Part shown: piece after piece, positions 6,938 through 14,317 of the stretch
Layout: each line of letters begins with the position of its first letter
Numbering within the stretch: position 1 is the first letter of the stretch
Assembly: GCA_964593065.1 (NCBI GenBank)
Contig: CAZQGO010000027.1
Coordinates: 1-35,927 of the forward strand
Reading direction: 5' to 3'
From: CAZQGO01 sp964593065
GTDB lineage: Bacteria > Oederibacteriota > JAAXVQ01
DNA: 35,927 nucleotides
The notes under the pieces: generated by a model
The model's input: the letters and a program-made list of their open reading frames with translations, nothing else
Told to the model about the DNA's origin: nothing
Database searches by the model: none
Position numbers and translations under genes: made by a program

Positions 6938-7524
6938 GAGCCGCAGTTCACCTCCGCCGAGGTGACGGGTTTGATCCCCGCCGCGCGCATGGATTCCAGC
7001 GCGGCCGCGCCGCGCCCCGCCGGCACGTCGACGGCCTTCACGGCGTCCGTGATGAGAAACGTGCTGAAACCGGCGCGGCTGGCGTCCTCCGCCGTGGATT
7101 GGACGCAATAGTCCGTGGCCACGCCGGCCACGAACACGCGCTGTACGTCTCGGGCCAGCAGCCAGGCCCTTAAATCCGTGTCCTGGAAGCCGGAGTAGGC
7201 CTCCCGGTCGGGCCGATCCCCCTTGCTGAGCACACGGTCGGCGTATTTCAACTCCAGACCGGGATGAAATTCCGCGCCGGGAGTATTTTGCACGCAGTGG
7301 GGCGGCCAGGAAAGGTCGGCGTATTCCGGCGTCGGAGAAAAACTGACATGGTTGACGGGATGCCAGTCGCGCGTGAAAACCCGCGTGGAAAAGCACGGCA
7401 GCAGGCGGTTGATCACGGGTACGATCCGGTCGCCTTCCTTGACCGCCAAGGCGCCGCCCGGCATGAAATCATTCTGCATATCCACCACAATCAGGGCGTC
7501 CTGAGGTGAAATCGTCGTGCTCAT
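6934..7524 (-). CDS. pncA: Nicotinamidase
   Basis: The 196-residue isochorismatase-fold hydrolase deamidates nicotinamide to nicotinate. The catalytic triad is visible: Asp15 in VVDMQNDF, Lys101 in LSKGD and Cys140 in ATDYCVQST. Metal ligands fit Asp53 and His55 in RDWHP and His76 in WPPHCVQNTPGAEF. I chose ATG 7524 because AGGGGG lies 8 bases upstream. GTG codons at 7533 and 7530 are alternatives and add only three or two residues. The gene is followed directly by pncB with a 4-bp overlap, so the operon performs two consecutive steps of NAD salvage. Confidence 0.95.
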   Translation of the reverse strand: MSTTISPQDALIVVDMQNDFMPGGALAVKEGDRIVPVINRLLPCFSTRVFTRDWHPVNHVSFSPTPEYADLSWPPHCVQNTPGAEFHPGLELKYADRVLSKGDRPDREAYSGFQDTDLRAWLLARDVQRVFVAGVATDYCVQSTAEDASRAGFSTFLITDAVKAVDVPAGRGAAALESMRAAGIKPVTSAEVNCGS

Positions 7525-7550
7525 CTCCACCACCCCCTTTCATCCGGGTT

Positions 7551-7579
7551 ATTTTGTATCGCGACTCTTTGAAAGTCAA
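7551..7579 (-). promoter_or_regulatory. Promoter for pncAB
   Basis: On the minus strand, TTGACT (7579-7574) is followed after exactly 17 bases by CAAAAT (7556-7551). The predicted start site is about 20 bases upstream of the pncA ATG. The region up to 7733 holds only short GC hairpins and no other gene. Confidence 0.55.
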
Positions 7580-7733
7580 GCTGCGTACTCCCTCCGCTTT
7601 TCTTTGTTTTAGACCCCGTTCGCCCGCCGGGGGAAGGCCTCTTTCCCGCGGAGCGGACGCCGCCGCCCGCGAACGCTCCCGTCGGGAGCACCCCCGCGGA
7701 GGCCGGAAGGGAGCCGGAAACCGTCCGGCCCGG

Positions 7734-9224
7734 TCACGGACCCAGCCACTCCACGGGAAAAATGTTGCCGCGGTTCAAAATCAGAGACGGATCCAGTGCC
7801 CGTTTGACCCGGAACATTTCCTCCAGGCCGTCTCGTCCCACCATGAGTTCGAGGAAGGCGTGCTTGAGCTTGCCGATGCCGTGTTCCGCGCTGACGGTGC
7901 CGCCCAAGGCCACGGCCGCCCGCGCGAATTCCAGGTACAATCCGCGGGCCTGGCGGTACTCGGTCTCGTCGCGGGGCAGGACGTTCACGTGCAGGTGGCA
8001 GTCGCCGATGTGTCCGAAGATCAGATATTCCAGGTCCGAGGCCTGCAGGCGGGATTCGTACACGGCCAGCATTTCCGGAAAGGCGGCCGCGGGTACGGCC
8101 ATGTCCGTGCCGACCTTGGGCAGTTTGCGTTCCCGGACGATGTCGTTGACGCGTTCGGGCAGGGCATGGCGGAAGTCCCGCAGCTTGCGGCGGCCGGACG
8201 CGTCCTGGGCGAACCAAACATGCTTTTCCGGAACTCCGGTCTGCTCCAGGAAACGGGCCCAGGCGGACAGGGCCGCGTCTTCGCCGCCCGCGGCGTATTC
8301 CTCCTCGAATAGAAGACAGGCCCGGGCCTCCGCGGGAATTTGGACGAAGCCGCCGCGCAGGAGATCCAAGGCATGAGAGTCCATGAATTCCAACGAACTC
8401 GGGCGCGGAACCTCCTCGGCGCCCAGACCCTGGGCCGCGGCCCGGAACGCCGCGGCGCAGGCGACGGCCGCCGGAACCTCCGTGAAGAATGCCGCCAGGG
8501 AAAAAGTGCCGGCCGGGGCGGGCAGCAGCCGCAGGGTCGCGGAGGTAATGATGCCCAGGGTGCCTTCCATGCCGATGAACAAGTCCACCGCGTCCATCCC
8601 GGGCGCCGAAAAATAACCCGCCGCGTTCTTGGAAACGCCGGGGACCCGGTACCGGGGGCGGTCGAATTCGAGCCGCCGGCCCGAGGACAGGGGCAGACTC
8701 AGCCTGTCTTGTTCCGCGCGGACTTGCCCGCGCTGCAGTTGGAGCGTCTCGCCGCTCGGCAGGACCACGGCCAGTCCCAGGACGTGGGCCCGCGTCGGGC
8801 CGTACTTGAAACTCTGTCCGCCGCTGGCATTGGTGGCCACGTTGCCCCCCAGCGTGCTGGTCCATTCGGTGGGATCCGGCCCATACAGGAGGCCCGCCGC
8901 GGCCGCCGCGGTTTTGAGGGTTTCCAGCCTTACGCACGCGCCGGCCCGGATGTGGTCCCCGAACGGCGCGGGCGTCACGGGTCCCAACTGGTCCAGCCGT
9001 TCCAGCGAAAGCAGGGTTCCGCCGCAGGGAATGCGGCCGGCCGTGACGCCCGTGCCGCCGCCGGACACGGTCACGGCTTCGCGGCGGCCGCTGGCTTCGC
9101 CCAGGTACTCGGCTACTTCCTGCTCGGTCTCGGGAATGACGAGGCGTTCGGCGTGTCCCCCCAGGAAACCCGAAGCGTCCTCCAAATATCCGGCGATGAC
9201 GGCGGGATCGGTTTTAATCAGCAT
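7734..9224 (-). CDS. FAD-linked oxidase, GlcD/D-lactate dehydrogenase type
   Basis: The 496-residue product has the two domains of FAD-linked 2-hydroxyacid oxidases. The N-terminal FAD-binding half (PCMH fold) contains VTVSGGGTGVTAG (near residue 52), LYGPDPTEWTSTLGGNVATNASG (near 113) and FIGMEGTLGIIT. The C-terminal half (FAD-oxidase C domain) contains the LIFGHIGDCHLHVNVLP metal/substrate motif (near 395) and GTVSAEHGIGKLK (near 440). Such enzymes oxidise D-lactate, glycolate or related D-2-hydroxy acids and pass electrons to quinone or a partner. No GlcE/GlcF or iron-sulfur partner is adjacent, so the substrate cannot be fixed. No Shine-Dalgarno is visible, and a TAAGAT -10 element lies 8 bases before the ATG, so the mRNA may be leaderless. 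Confidence 0.9.
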   Translation of the reverse strand: MLIKTDPAVIAGYLEDASGFLGGHAERLVIPETEQEVAEYLGEASGRREAVTVSGGGTGVTAGRIPCGGTLLSLERLDQLGPVTPAPFGDHIRAGACVRLETLKTAAAAAGLLYGPDPTEWTSTLGGNVATNASGGQSFKYGPTRAHVLGLAVVLPSGETLQLQRGQVRAEQDRLSLPLSSGRRLEFDRPRYRVPGVSKNAAGYFSAPGMDAVDLFIGMEGTLGIITSATLRLLPAPAGTFSLAAFFTEVPAAVACAAAFRAAAQGLGAEEVPRPSSLEFMDSHALDLLRGGFVQIPAEARACLLFEEEYAAGGEDAALSAWARFLEQTGVPEKHVWFAQDASGRRKLRDFRHALPERVNDIVRERKLPKVGTDMAVPAAAFPEMLAVYESRLQASDLEYLIFGHIGDCHLHVNVLPRDETEYRQARGLYLEFARAAVALGGTVSAEHGIGKLKHAFLELMVGRDGLEEMFRVKRALDPSLILNRGNIFPVEWLGP

Positions 9225-9232
9225 GGCAGGTC

Positions 9233-9241
9233 ATCTTAGCA
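9233..9241 (-). promoter_or_regulatory. Extended -10 promoter for the FAD-linked oxidase
   Basis: The minus strand reads TGC-TAAGAT (9241-9233), an extended -10 element. Transcription would start about 7 bases after it, at or within about three bases of the ATG at 9224. No convincing -35 is seen. Confidence 0.4.
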
Positions 9242-9295
9242 CGAAATCCCGCGGCACTGCACCTTGAATCCCGGAGGGCGGAGCGGCGAATCGGC

Positions 9296-9325
9296 TTGTG
9301 GTCGGGGTGTCCTTCTAATTATAAT
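9296..9325 (+). promoter_or_regulatory. Promoter overlapping the 5' end of queH
   Basis: A perfect -10 element TATAAT (9320-9325) lies 18 bases after TTGTGG (9296-9301). The expected start site, near 9332, falls one base from the ATG at 9333. The in-frame ATG at 9324 lies inside the -10 element and would not be transcribed from this promoter. Confidence 0.6.
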
Positions 9326-9332
9326 GAAGGCC

Positions 9333-9875
9333 ATGCGCGACAAGCCCAAGGTCCTGCTCCACATTTGCTGCGCGCCGGACGCGACCGCGGTCTGGGAACG
9401 TTTGTCCGGGGATTACGCGGTGCTGGGATTCTTTCACAATCCCAACATCCATCCGGCCGAGGAATACCGCCTGCGCCTGGCCGAGACGCGCAAGGTCGCG
9501 GAAACTCTCGGCTTTCCGCTCGTACCGGCGGCGTACGCGCCCGCGGCCTGGGACGAGGCGGTGCGCGGCCTCGAGGCGGAGCCCGAGCGCGGCCGCCGCT
9601 GCCAGGTCTGCTTCCGCCACAACCTCCAGGCCGCGGCCGCCACGGCGCGCGAACTGGGGATCGGGCTGTTCACGACCACCTTGACGCTCTCGCCGCACAA
9701 GGTCGCGGAACAGGTCCACGCCGCCGGCCGGGAGGCGGCCTCCGCTTGCGGCGTCCGCTTCCTGGAACTGGATTTTAAAAAGCGCGGCGGCTTCCAGCGC
9801 AGCCTGGAGATCTCGCGCGAACTCGGACTGTACCGGCAGAAGTATTGCGGCTGCCGGTATTCCCAAAGAAGTTAG
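9333..9875 (+). CDS. queH: Epoxyqueuosine reductase QueH (DUF208)
   Basis: The 180-residue product belongs to the QueH family, which reduces epoxyqueuosine to queuosine in tRNA and is unrelated to the cobalamin-dependent QueG. Motifs in order are the N-terminal LLHICCAPDAT, FFHNPNIHPAEEYRLRL, RCQVCFRHNL (near residue 89) and the C-terminal KYCGCRYS. The Cys pairs bind the iron-sulfur and iron centres of the family. The first motif has Asp after CCAP, where other members may have Cys. The frame is open upstream to 9264, but the family start and the promoter position both favour ATG 9333, giving a leaderless mRNA. ATG 9324 is the alternative. Confidence 0.88.
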   Translation: MRDKPKVLLHICCAPDATAVWERLSGDYAVLGFFHNPNIHPAEEYRLRLAETRKVAETLGFPLVPAAYAPAAWDEAVRGLEAEPERGRRCQVCFRHNLQAAAATARELGIGLFTTTLTLSPHKVAEQVHAAGREAASACGVRFLELDFKKRGGFQRSLEISRELGLYRQKYCGCRYSQRS

Positions 9876-9932
9876 GTCGCCCGTTCCTCCCTCAGGAGGG
9901 GCGGATATTCTGATCGCGCCGGAGGCCGCGGC

Positions 9933-10814
9933 ATGCCCGAACTGCCTGAAGTCGAAACCATCCGGCGGGTGCTCGCGCGCAAGCTCGCCGGCCGGACCAT
10001 CCTCGCCGTCGACCTGCGCGTACCCAAGCTGGCCGCTTCACGCCTGCATCGAAGCCTGCATTCCCAGGCGCGGTCCTGGGGGCAAAGGGTTCGCGGACGG
10101 AAAATCATGGGTCTGCGGCGCCGCGCCAAATACCTCATCTTCGACTTAGACCGGGGAAAGTTGCTGGTGCACCTGGGCATGACCGGGCAGCTTTTCGCGG
10201 CGGCCCCCGGCGAGCGCCCGGCCCGCGGCCTGCCGCCCCTGCCGGACCCGCACACCCATTTGATCCTGGACCTTTCGGGAGGCCTGCGCCTGTATTACCG
10301 CGACATCCGCAAGTTCGGGCGCCTGCGGCTGCTGGAAACCGCGGTCGAGGAAGCCCGGGCCTTGGAAGCCTTGGGGCCGGAACCCTTGGCGCGCGGGTTC
10401 ACGCCCGCGAAGCTGGCCGAAGGCCTGCGGAATAAAAAGGCCCCGCTCAAGGCGCTGTTGCTGAACCAAAAGGTGGTCGCCGGCTTGGGCAACATCTACG
10501 TGGATGAGGCGTTGTTCAGGGCCGGCCTGGCGCCGACCGCGCGCGGCGGCGGACTCACGCGCGCGCACATCTCGCGCCTGCGAACGGCCGTCCGCGGAGT
10601 CCTGCGCGAGGCCCTGCGCTATCGCGGCACCACCTTGTCGGATTATTTTGACCCGGAGACCCGGCGCGGGGAGTTCCAGAACCGACTGCGCGTGTACGGG
10701 CGTGCAGGCCAGCCTTGCCGCCAGTGCGGGCGTCCCATCGTCAAGGCCGTGGTGGCGCAACGGGGAACACACTGGTGCCGTCATTGTCAGCAGGATCCGT
10801 GCACCGGACGGTAA
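9933..10814 (+). CDS. mutM: Formamidopyrimidine-DNA glycosylase (Fpg/MutM)
   Basis: The 293-residue DNA glycosylase/AP lyase removes 8-oxoguanine and ring-opened purines. It begins MPELPEVETIRR, so after Met removal the catalytic N-terminal Pro and Glu are in place. RRAKYLIF holds the conserved beta-hairpin Lys, and LLVHLGMTGQ follows. The helix-two-turn-helix region KALLLNQKVVAGLGNIYVDEALF has the conserved Asn (near residue 188). The C-terminal zinc finger has four Cys, CRQC and CRHC. A GGAGG Shine-Dalgarno lies 7 bases before the ATG. The length is slightly above the usual 270 residues. The gene follows queH by 57 bases and may be co-transcribed with it. Confidence 0.95.
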   Translation: MPELPEVETIRRVLARKLAGRTILAVDLRVPKLAASRLHRSLHSQARSWGQRVRGRKIMGLRRRAKYLIFDLDRGKLLVHLGMTGQLFAAAPGERPARGLPPLPDPHTHLILDLSGGLRLYYRDIRKFGRLRLLETAVEEARALEALGPEPLARGFTPAKLAEGLRNKKAPLKALLLNQKVVAGLGNIYVDEALFRAGLAPTARGGGLTRAHISRLRTAVRGVLREALRYRGTTLSDYFDPETRRGEFQNRLRVYGRAGQPCRQCGRPIVKAVVAQRGTHWCRHCQQDPCTGR

Positions 10815-10859
10815 AAAACAAAACCGAAGAAAAGTATTGTTAGATAAAATTCCCATTAA

Positions 10860-10868
10860 TGCTATAAT
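10860..10868 (+). promoter_or_regulatory. Extended -10 promoter for the TonB-dependent receptor
   Basis: TGCTATAAT (10860-10868) is a perfect extended -10 element in an unusually AT-rich stretch (10811-10900). No good -35 is present: TTGTTA at 10837 would need a 20-base spacer. An extended -10 does not need one. No Fur-box-like 19-base dyad was seen. Confidence 0.6.
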
Positions 10869-10910
10869 ATCTTCAATCTTGTGGAAAAATCGCAATAAGG
10901 GGGGATTGAC

Positions 10911-13076
10911 ATGAAGAAATGGTTCGTAGGTTCCATGGTTTTGGCCATGTGTACGTTCACCTGCCTGCCCAAAGTACTCGCGCAAACCGAGACGGCGACG
11001 GAACCCGGAAACCCGGCGGCCATGGAAGTCACCGCTCCCCAGCCGGCGGCTACGCCGGCGGCCACCCCGGCGGCCACGCCGGTTGCCACACCGGCTGCCG
11101 CTCCCGTTCCCGTTGTTTCCGAAAGCATCCTCTTCAAGGAATACATGAGCTTGGACGACCTCCTGAAACAGCCCATGGGAATTTCCACGCTCAAAGAAGT
11201 CACGACGCGTCAAGCCCCGAACATCGTGACCCTCATCACGGCGGATGAGATCGCCCAGACCGGAGCACGCGACCTGATGGACGTGCTCCGCCTGGTTCCG
11301 GCCTTCGAATTCGGCTGCGACGTGTCCGGCGTGGTAGGCATAGGCGTGCGCGGCCTGTGGGCGCACGAAGGCAAAGTCCTGTTTCTGCTGGACGGCCAGC
11401 CCATGAACGAGATCGCCTACGGCACCATGGCCTACGGCAACCATTTCCCGGCCGACCAGATCCAGCAGATCGAGATCATCCGCGGGCCTGGTTCGGCCAT
11501 TTACGGCGGCTACGCGGAGCTGGCGGTCATCAACGTCAAGACCAAGAACGGCAAACAGATCGACGGCGCCCGGGTCGCGGGCGTCTACAGCGAGATGTCA
11601 CGAACCTACAGCCACCGGACCGTGAGTCTCTCCGCGGGCAAGGCCGTGGATGACCTGGACGTGGCCGTGCACGTGTTCGCGGGCCAGGGCAACCGCAGCG
11701 AAGGCACCTTCGTCAGCTATTGGGGCGGGGAAGAATATGACATGGCGACCAACTCCCAGCTCAATCCCGGCCTGGTGAACATCGGCGTCAAATATAAGGA
11801 CCTTTCGATCCGCTCGATCGTGGATGAGTACCACATGACCGAGCGCGACTGGTGGGGCGTCAATCTTCCCTCGGCCGTGCGCGCGGATTTCAACACCCGC
11901 ATCCTGGACGCCAAGTACGACTTGAAGATCGACGGCCTCACCATCACGCCCCGGCTCAACGTGAAAGAGCAGGAGCCCTACCAGCGCAACGGGGTCGGGA
12001 CCAAGAACATTCTGGTGGAAGGCGAAGTGCCGGGAGTGGACACGCCTTCGGACCATCCCTTCGAAATCTGGATGAAACGCCAGACCGAGAGCCTGATCGC
12101 CTCCTACGACGTGGATCAGAACAACAACGCCTTGGTCGGCATGGAGGCGTACCAGGAATCGGGGGAAACCATCTCGGACTCCGAACCGGCGCTCATCAAG
12201 TACTACAACGTCGCGGCCTTTGGCCAGGCCCTCGTGGACCTCATGTATGCGAACCTGACCGCGGGCGCCCGCTTCGAGCACCACAGCCACTACGGGGATT
12301 CCTTCGTGCCCCGGGCGGGTGTGACCGCCATCCTGGACGACCTGCACCTCAAGCTTCTGGCCAGCCAGGCCTTCCGCGTGCCCCAGCTGGAAACCATCGT
12401 GCTGAATGAAAAAATCAAGCCCGAAACCTCGGAGAACTACGAGCTCGAGGTCGGTTACAAGATCACGGACAAAATGCTCGTGACCGCGAACGCCTTCAAG
12501 ACCCTCATTTACGACGTCATCATTTACTACGCCACGGCCGCGGCGGAATACCAGCTCAACGCCGGCAAGCTCGGCGCCCAGGGCGTCGAGCTGAATTACA
12601 CCTACCGGGACGACTGGGGCTTCGTGAACCTGGGCGGCACCTACAGCGAGGCGACCGATCACGATGATTTCATCGTCCCCGAAACGGGCAGCTTGGCGCC
12701 CAGCATTTACAGCGTGCCCGACCATCCCACCCGCGTCATCGGCCTGCCCGGCCTCAAGGTGGTGCTGAATGCCAAGGTGCGCGTGCTGGAACAGCTGAGC
12801 ATCAATCCCTCGGTGATCTACTTCGGAAACCGCTACGGCTGGAACAACTACGACGCGGTCAACGACGTGGAGATCCTGAAGGAGTTCGACCCCGTCCTGC
12901 TGGCGAACCTGTTTATCAACTATACGCCCATCAAGGGGTTGAACCTCGGCGTGGGCGTGAACGACATCGCCGACGCCGCTCCCGAGTTCCTCCAGGCGTA
13001 TTACGGCGGTCACGCGCCCATTCCGGGTTATTCGCGCGCGTATCTGGGAAAAGTTTCCTACGACATCAGCTTCTGA
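10911..13076 (+). CDS. TonB-dependent outer-membrane receptor
   Basis: The 721-residue product has a signal peptide (MKKWFVGSMVLAM..., cleavage near LAQ at residue 25). A low-complexity Ala-Thr-Pro linker (about residues 44-66) follows, then a plug domain and a 22-strand-type barrel ending in Phe (YDISF). Plug motifs include SLDDLLKQP, APNIVTLITADEI, ARDLMDVLRLVPAFEF, VLFLLDGQPMNE and IEIIRGPGSAIYGGYAELAVINVKT-type sequence (near residue 190). Such receptors import iron complexes, cobalamin, metals or sugars, using energy from TonB-ExbBD. The substrate cannot be told. The next gene, 115 bases on, encodes a periplasmic binding protein, and a long stem-loop lies between them. No exbB, exbD or tonB is in the window. 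Confidence 0.93.
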   Translation: MKKWFVGSMVLAMCTFTCLPKVLAQTETATEPGNPAAMEVTAPQPAATPAATPAATPVATPAAAPVPVVSESILFKEYMSLDDLLKQPMGISTLKEVTTRQAPNIVTLITADEIAQTGARDLMDVLRLVPAFEFGCDVSGVVGIGVRGLWAHEGKVLFLLDGQPMNEIAYGTMAYGNHFPADQIQQIEIIRGPGSAIYGGYAELAVINVKTKNGKQIDGARVAGVYSEMSRTYSHRTVSLSAGKAVDDLDVAVHVFAGQGNRSEGTFVSYWGGEEYDMATNSQLNPGLVNIGVKYKDLSIRSIVDEYHMTERDWWGVNLPSAVRADFNTRILDAKYDLKIDGLTITPRLNVKEQEPYQRNGVGTKNILVEGEVPGVDTPSDHPFEIWMKRQTESLIASYDVDQNNNALVGMEAYQESGETISDSEPALIKYYNVAAFGQALVDLMYANLTAGARFEHHSHYGDSFVPRAGVTAILDDLHLKLLASQAFRVPQLETIVLNEKIKPETSENYELEVGYKITDKMLVTANAFKTLIYDVIIYYATAAAEYQLNAGKLGAQGVELNYTYRDDWGFVNLGGTYSEATDHDDFIVPETGSLAPSIYSVPDHPTRVIGLPGLKVVLNAKVRVLEQLSINPSVIYFGNRYGWNNYDAVNDVEILKEFDPVLLANLFINYTPIKGLNLGVGVNDIADAAPEFLQAYYGGHAPIPGYSRAYLGKVSYDISF
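11045..11106 (+). repeat. Degenerate 12-base tandem repeat encoding Ala-Thr-Pro-Ala units
   Basis: About five in-frame copies of a 12-base unit (GCC-ACG-CCG-GCG type) encode the spacer between signal peptide and plug of the receptor. Copies differ at third positions. Because the unit is a multiple of three, length change would keep the frame. Confidence 0.65.
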
Positions 13077-13110
13077 CCGGACGTCAGGGGCAGCAGCGAA
13101 GAGGTTATCC

Positions 13111-13173
13111 GCCATCTGCGGGTGGGGCTCCGGAGCGGGATCGGGCGCCGGATCGACCCCACCCGCAGGTGGC
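13111..13173 (+). promoter_or_regulatory. Long intercistronic stem-loop between receptor and binding protein
   Basis: GCCATCTGCGGGTGGGG (13111-13127) pairs over all 17 bases with CCCCACCCGCAGGTGGC (13157-13173). One of the pairs is G-U in RNA. The 29-base loop contains small internal dyads (CTCCGGAG). No T run follows, so it is not a classical intrinsic terminator. It ends about 10 bases before the Shine-Dalgarno of the next gene. It may limit read-through or translation of that gene or protect the upstream mRNA from decay. Either role is inference. Confidence 0.7.
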
Positions 13174-13191
13174 ATCCAGGGTGAGGAAACC

Positions 13192-14109
13192 GTGAAGATG
13201 CGCGTGAATCTAACGCTGGGGTTGTTCTTGCTGCTGGGCGCTTGGCAGTCCGTCCCGGGATGGGTCCGGCCCGCTGCGGGCGCCACCATCGCCGTGGTCT
13301 GGAGCGGGCAGACGGACGCGTACCAGGAAGCCCTGCAGGGCTTTCAAAAAGCGGCCCTCTTCCGCTATATGGTTTTTCCGCTCGGCAACGCCGCCGGAAC
13401 CGCCTCCGAGGTCGCCCAAAAAATATCGGCCGGCGCTTTCAACGCGAATGTCATCCTGGGCAGCGAAGCCTTGACGGTGGTGAAATACCTTCCGGCCGGA
13501 ACCTCCGTGGTCTATACCATGGTGTTGGAGCCCCTCGAGCTGCAGGGGTATCCCTCCTCCGGAATTGTGATCAAGATCGACCTGGCCGACCAGTTCGCCA
13601 GCCTGGTCAAGCTGTTTCCCGGGAAAAGGCGCGTCGGCATTATTTACAATCCCCGCATGTCCGGCAAAGATGTCGCCTCCGCGCGTACCCTGGGGCCGAA
13701 ATACGGGCTGGATATTTTCCCCATCGCCATCGAGAACCGGGAGGAGCTGGTCGGCGCCCTCACCAAGATGACCACCCGGAACGTGGATTTCTTGTGGATG
13801 CCCATCGATCCGATCCTGGCTCTTCCCCAAAGCGTGAGCGAACTGGTGCAGCACTGTCTGAAGGAAAATCTGTACTTGATCGGATTCTCCAAATACCATG
13901 TCAAGGCCGGCGCCCTCCTGGCCTTTTCCGCGGATTATTACGATGTCGGCGCGCAGACGGCCAACTACGTGCAAAGGCTTTTAGCCGGCAAGACCAAACC
14001 GCAGGTCGAGTATCCCCGCAAAGTCGTGATTTACGTCAACTCCATTCTGGTGCAGAAGCTGAAGGTTGGGGATCTGTCCAAATTCCCGAACGTGCAATTG
14101 ATCCAGTAG
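13192..14109 (+). CDS. Periplasmic ABC-type substrate-binding protein (PF04392-like)
   Basis: The 305-residue product has a signal peptide (about residues 1-30, ending near AAGA) and a two-lobed binding-protein fold of the ABC_sub_bind (TrpX-like) kind. Recognisable parts are IAVVWSGQTDAYQEALQGF, ANVILGSEALTVVK, VVYTMVLEP (near residue 105), KRRVGIIYNPRMSG, VDFLWMPIDPIL and LIGFSKYHVKAGALLAFSADYYDVG. In other genomes such proteins bring amino acids or other small ligands to an ABC importer. No permease or ATPase gene is nearby. GTG 13192 has GAGG 5 bases upstream; ATG 13198 is an alternative. A weak GCCCG/CGGGC hairpin with TTT lies at 14138-14153 after the stop. Confidence 0.82.
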   Translation: MKMRVNLTLGLFLLLGAWQSVPGWVRPAAGATIAVVWSGQTDAYQEALQGFQKAALFRYMVFPLGNAAGTASEVAQKISAGAFNANVILGSEALTVVKYLPAGTSVVYTMVLEPLELQGYPSSGIVIKIDLADQFASLVKLFPGKRRVGIIYNPRMSGKDVASARTLGPKYGLDIFPIAIENREELVGALTKMTTRNVDFLWMPIDPILALPQSVSELVQHCLKENLYLIGFSKYHVKAGALLAFSADYYDVGAQTANYVQRLLAGKTKPQVEYPRKVVIYVNSILVQKLKVGDLSKFPNVQLIQ

Positions 14110-14317
14110 CCGCTGGCGCCAGGCGGCAGTTGCTTCCGCCCGGTCCGGGCTTTCACCGTGAGGGAACGGAAGGCCCGTCGGAGCGCCTTGCCCTGCGCGC
14201 GAGGGGCCAAAAATCCAATGTTGCGGAAAAAATACGGCACCGGACGGCGGCAGCCAGGGTCCGACCTCCGAATCAGCGCGGCTTCCGGCCGGCCATCTGA
14301 AATTGGAGGTCGAGTCC

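Noticed and set aside
6938..7396. Longer pncB start upstream of ATG 6937
   Set aside because: The extension lies inside pncA in another frame. The ATGA junction and family length fix the start.
10811..10910. Fur box or riboswitch before the TonB-dependent receptor
   Set aside because: The leader is AT-rich, but no 19-base Fur-like dyad and no cobalamin or other riboswitch core could be found in about 40 transcribed bases.
11598..13289. A 563-codon minus-strand frame opposite the TonB-dependent receptor
   Set aside because: It has no recognisable motif, no ribosome-binding site and spans the intergenic stem-loop. The receptor on the other strand explains the openness.
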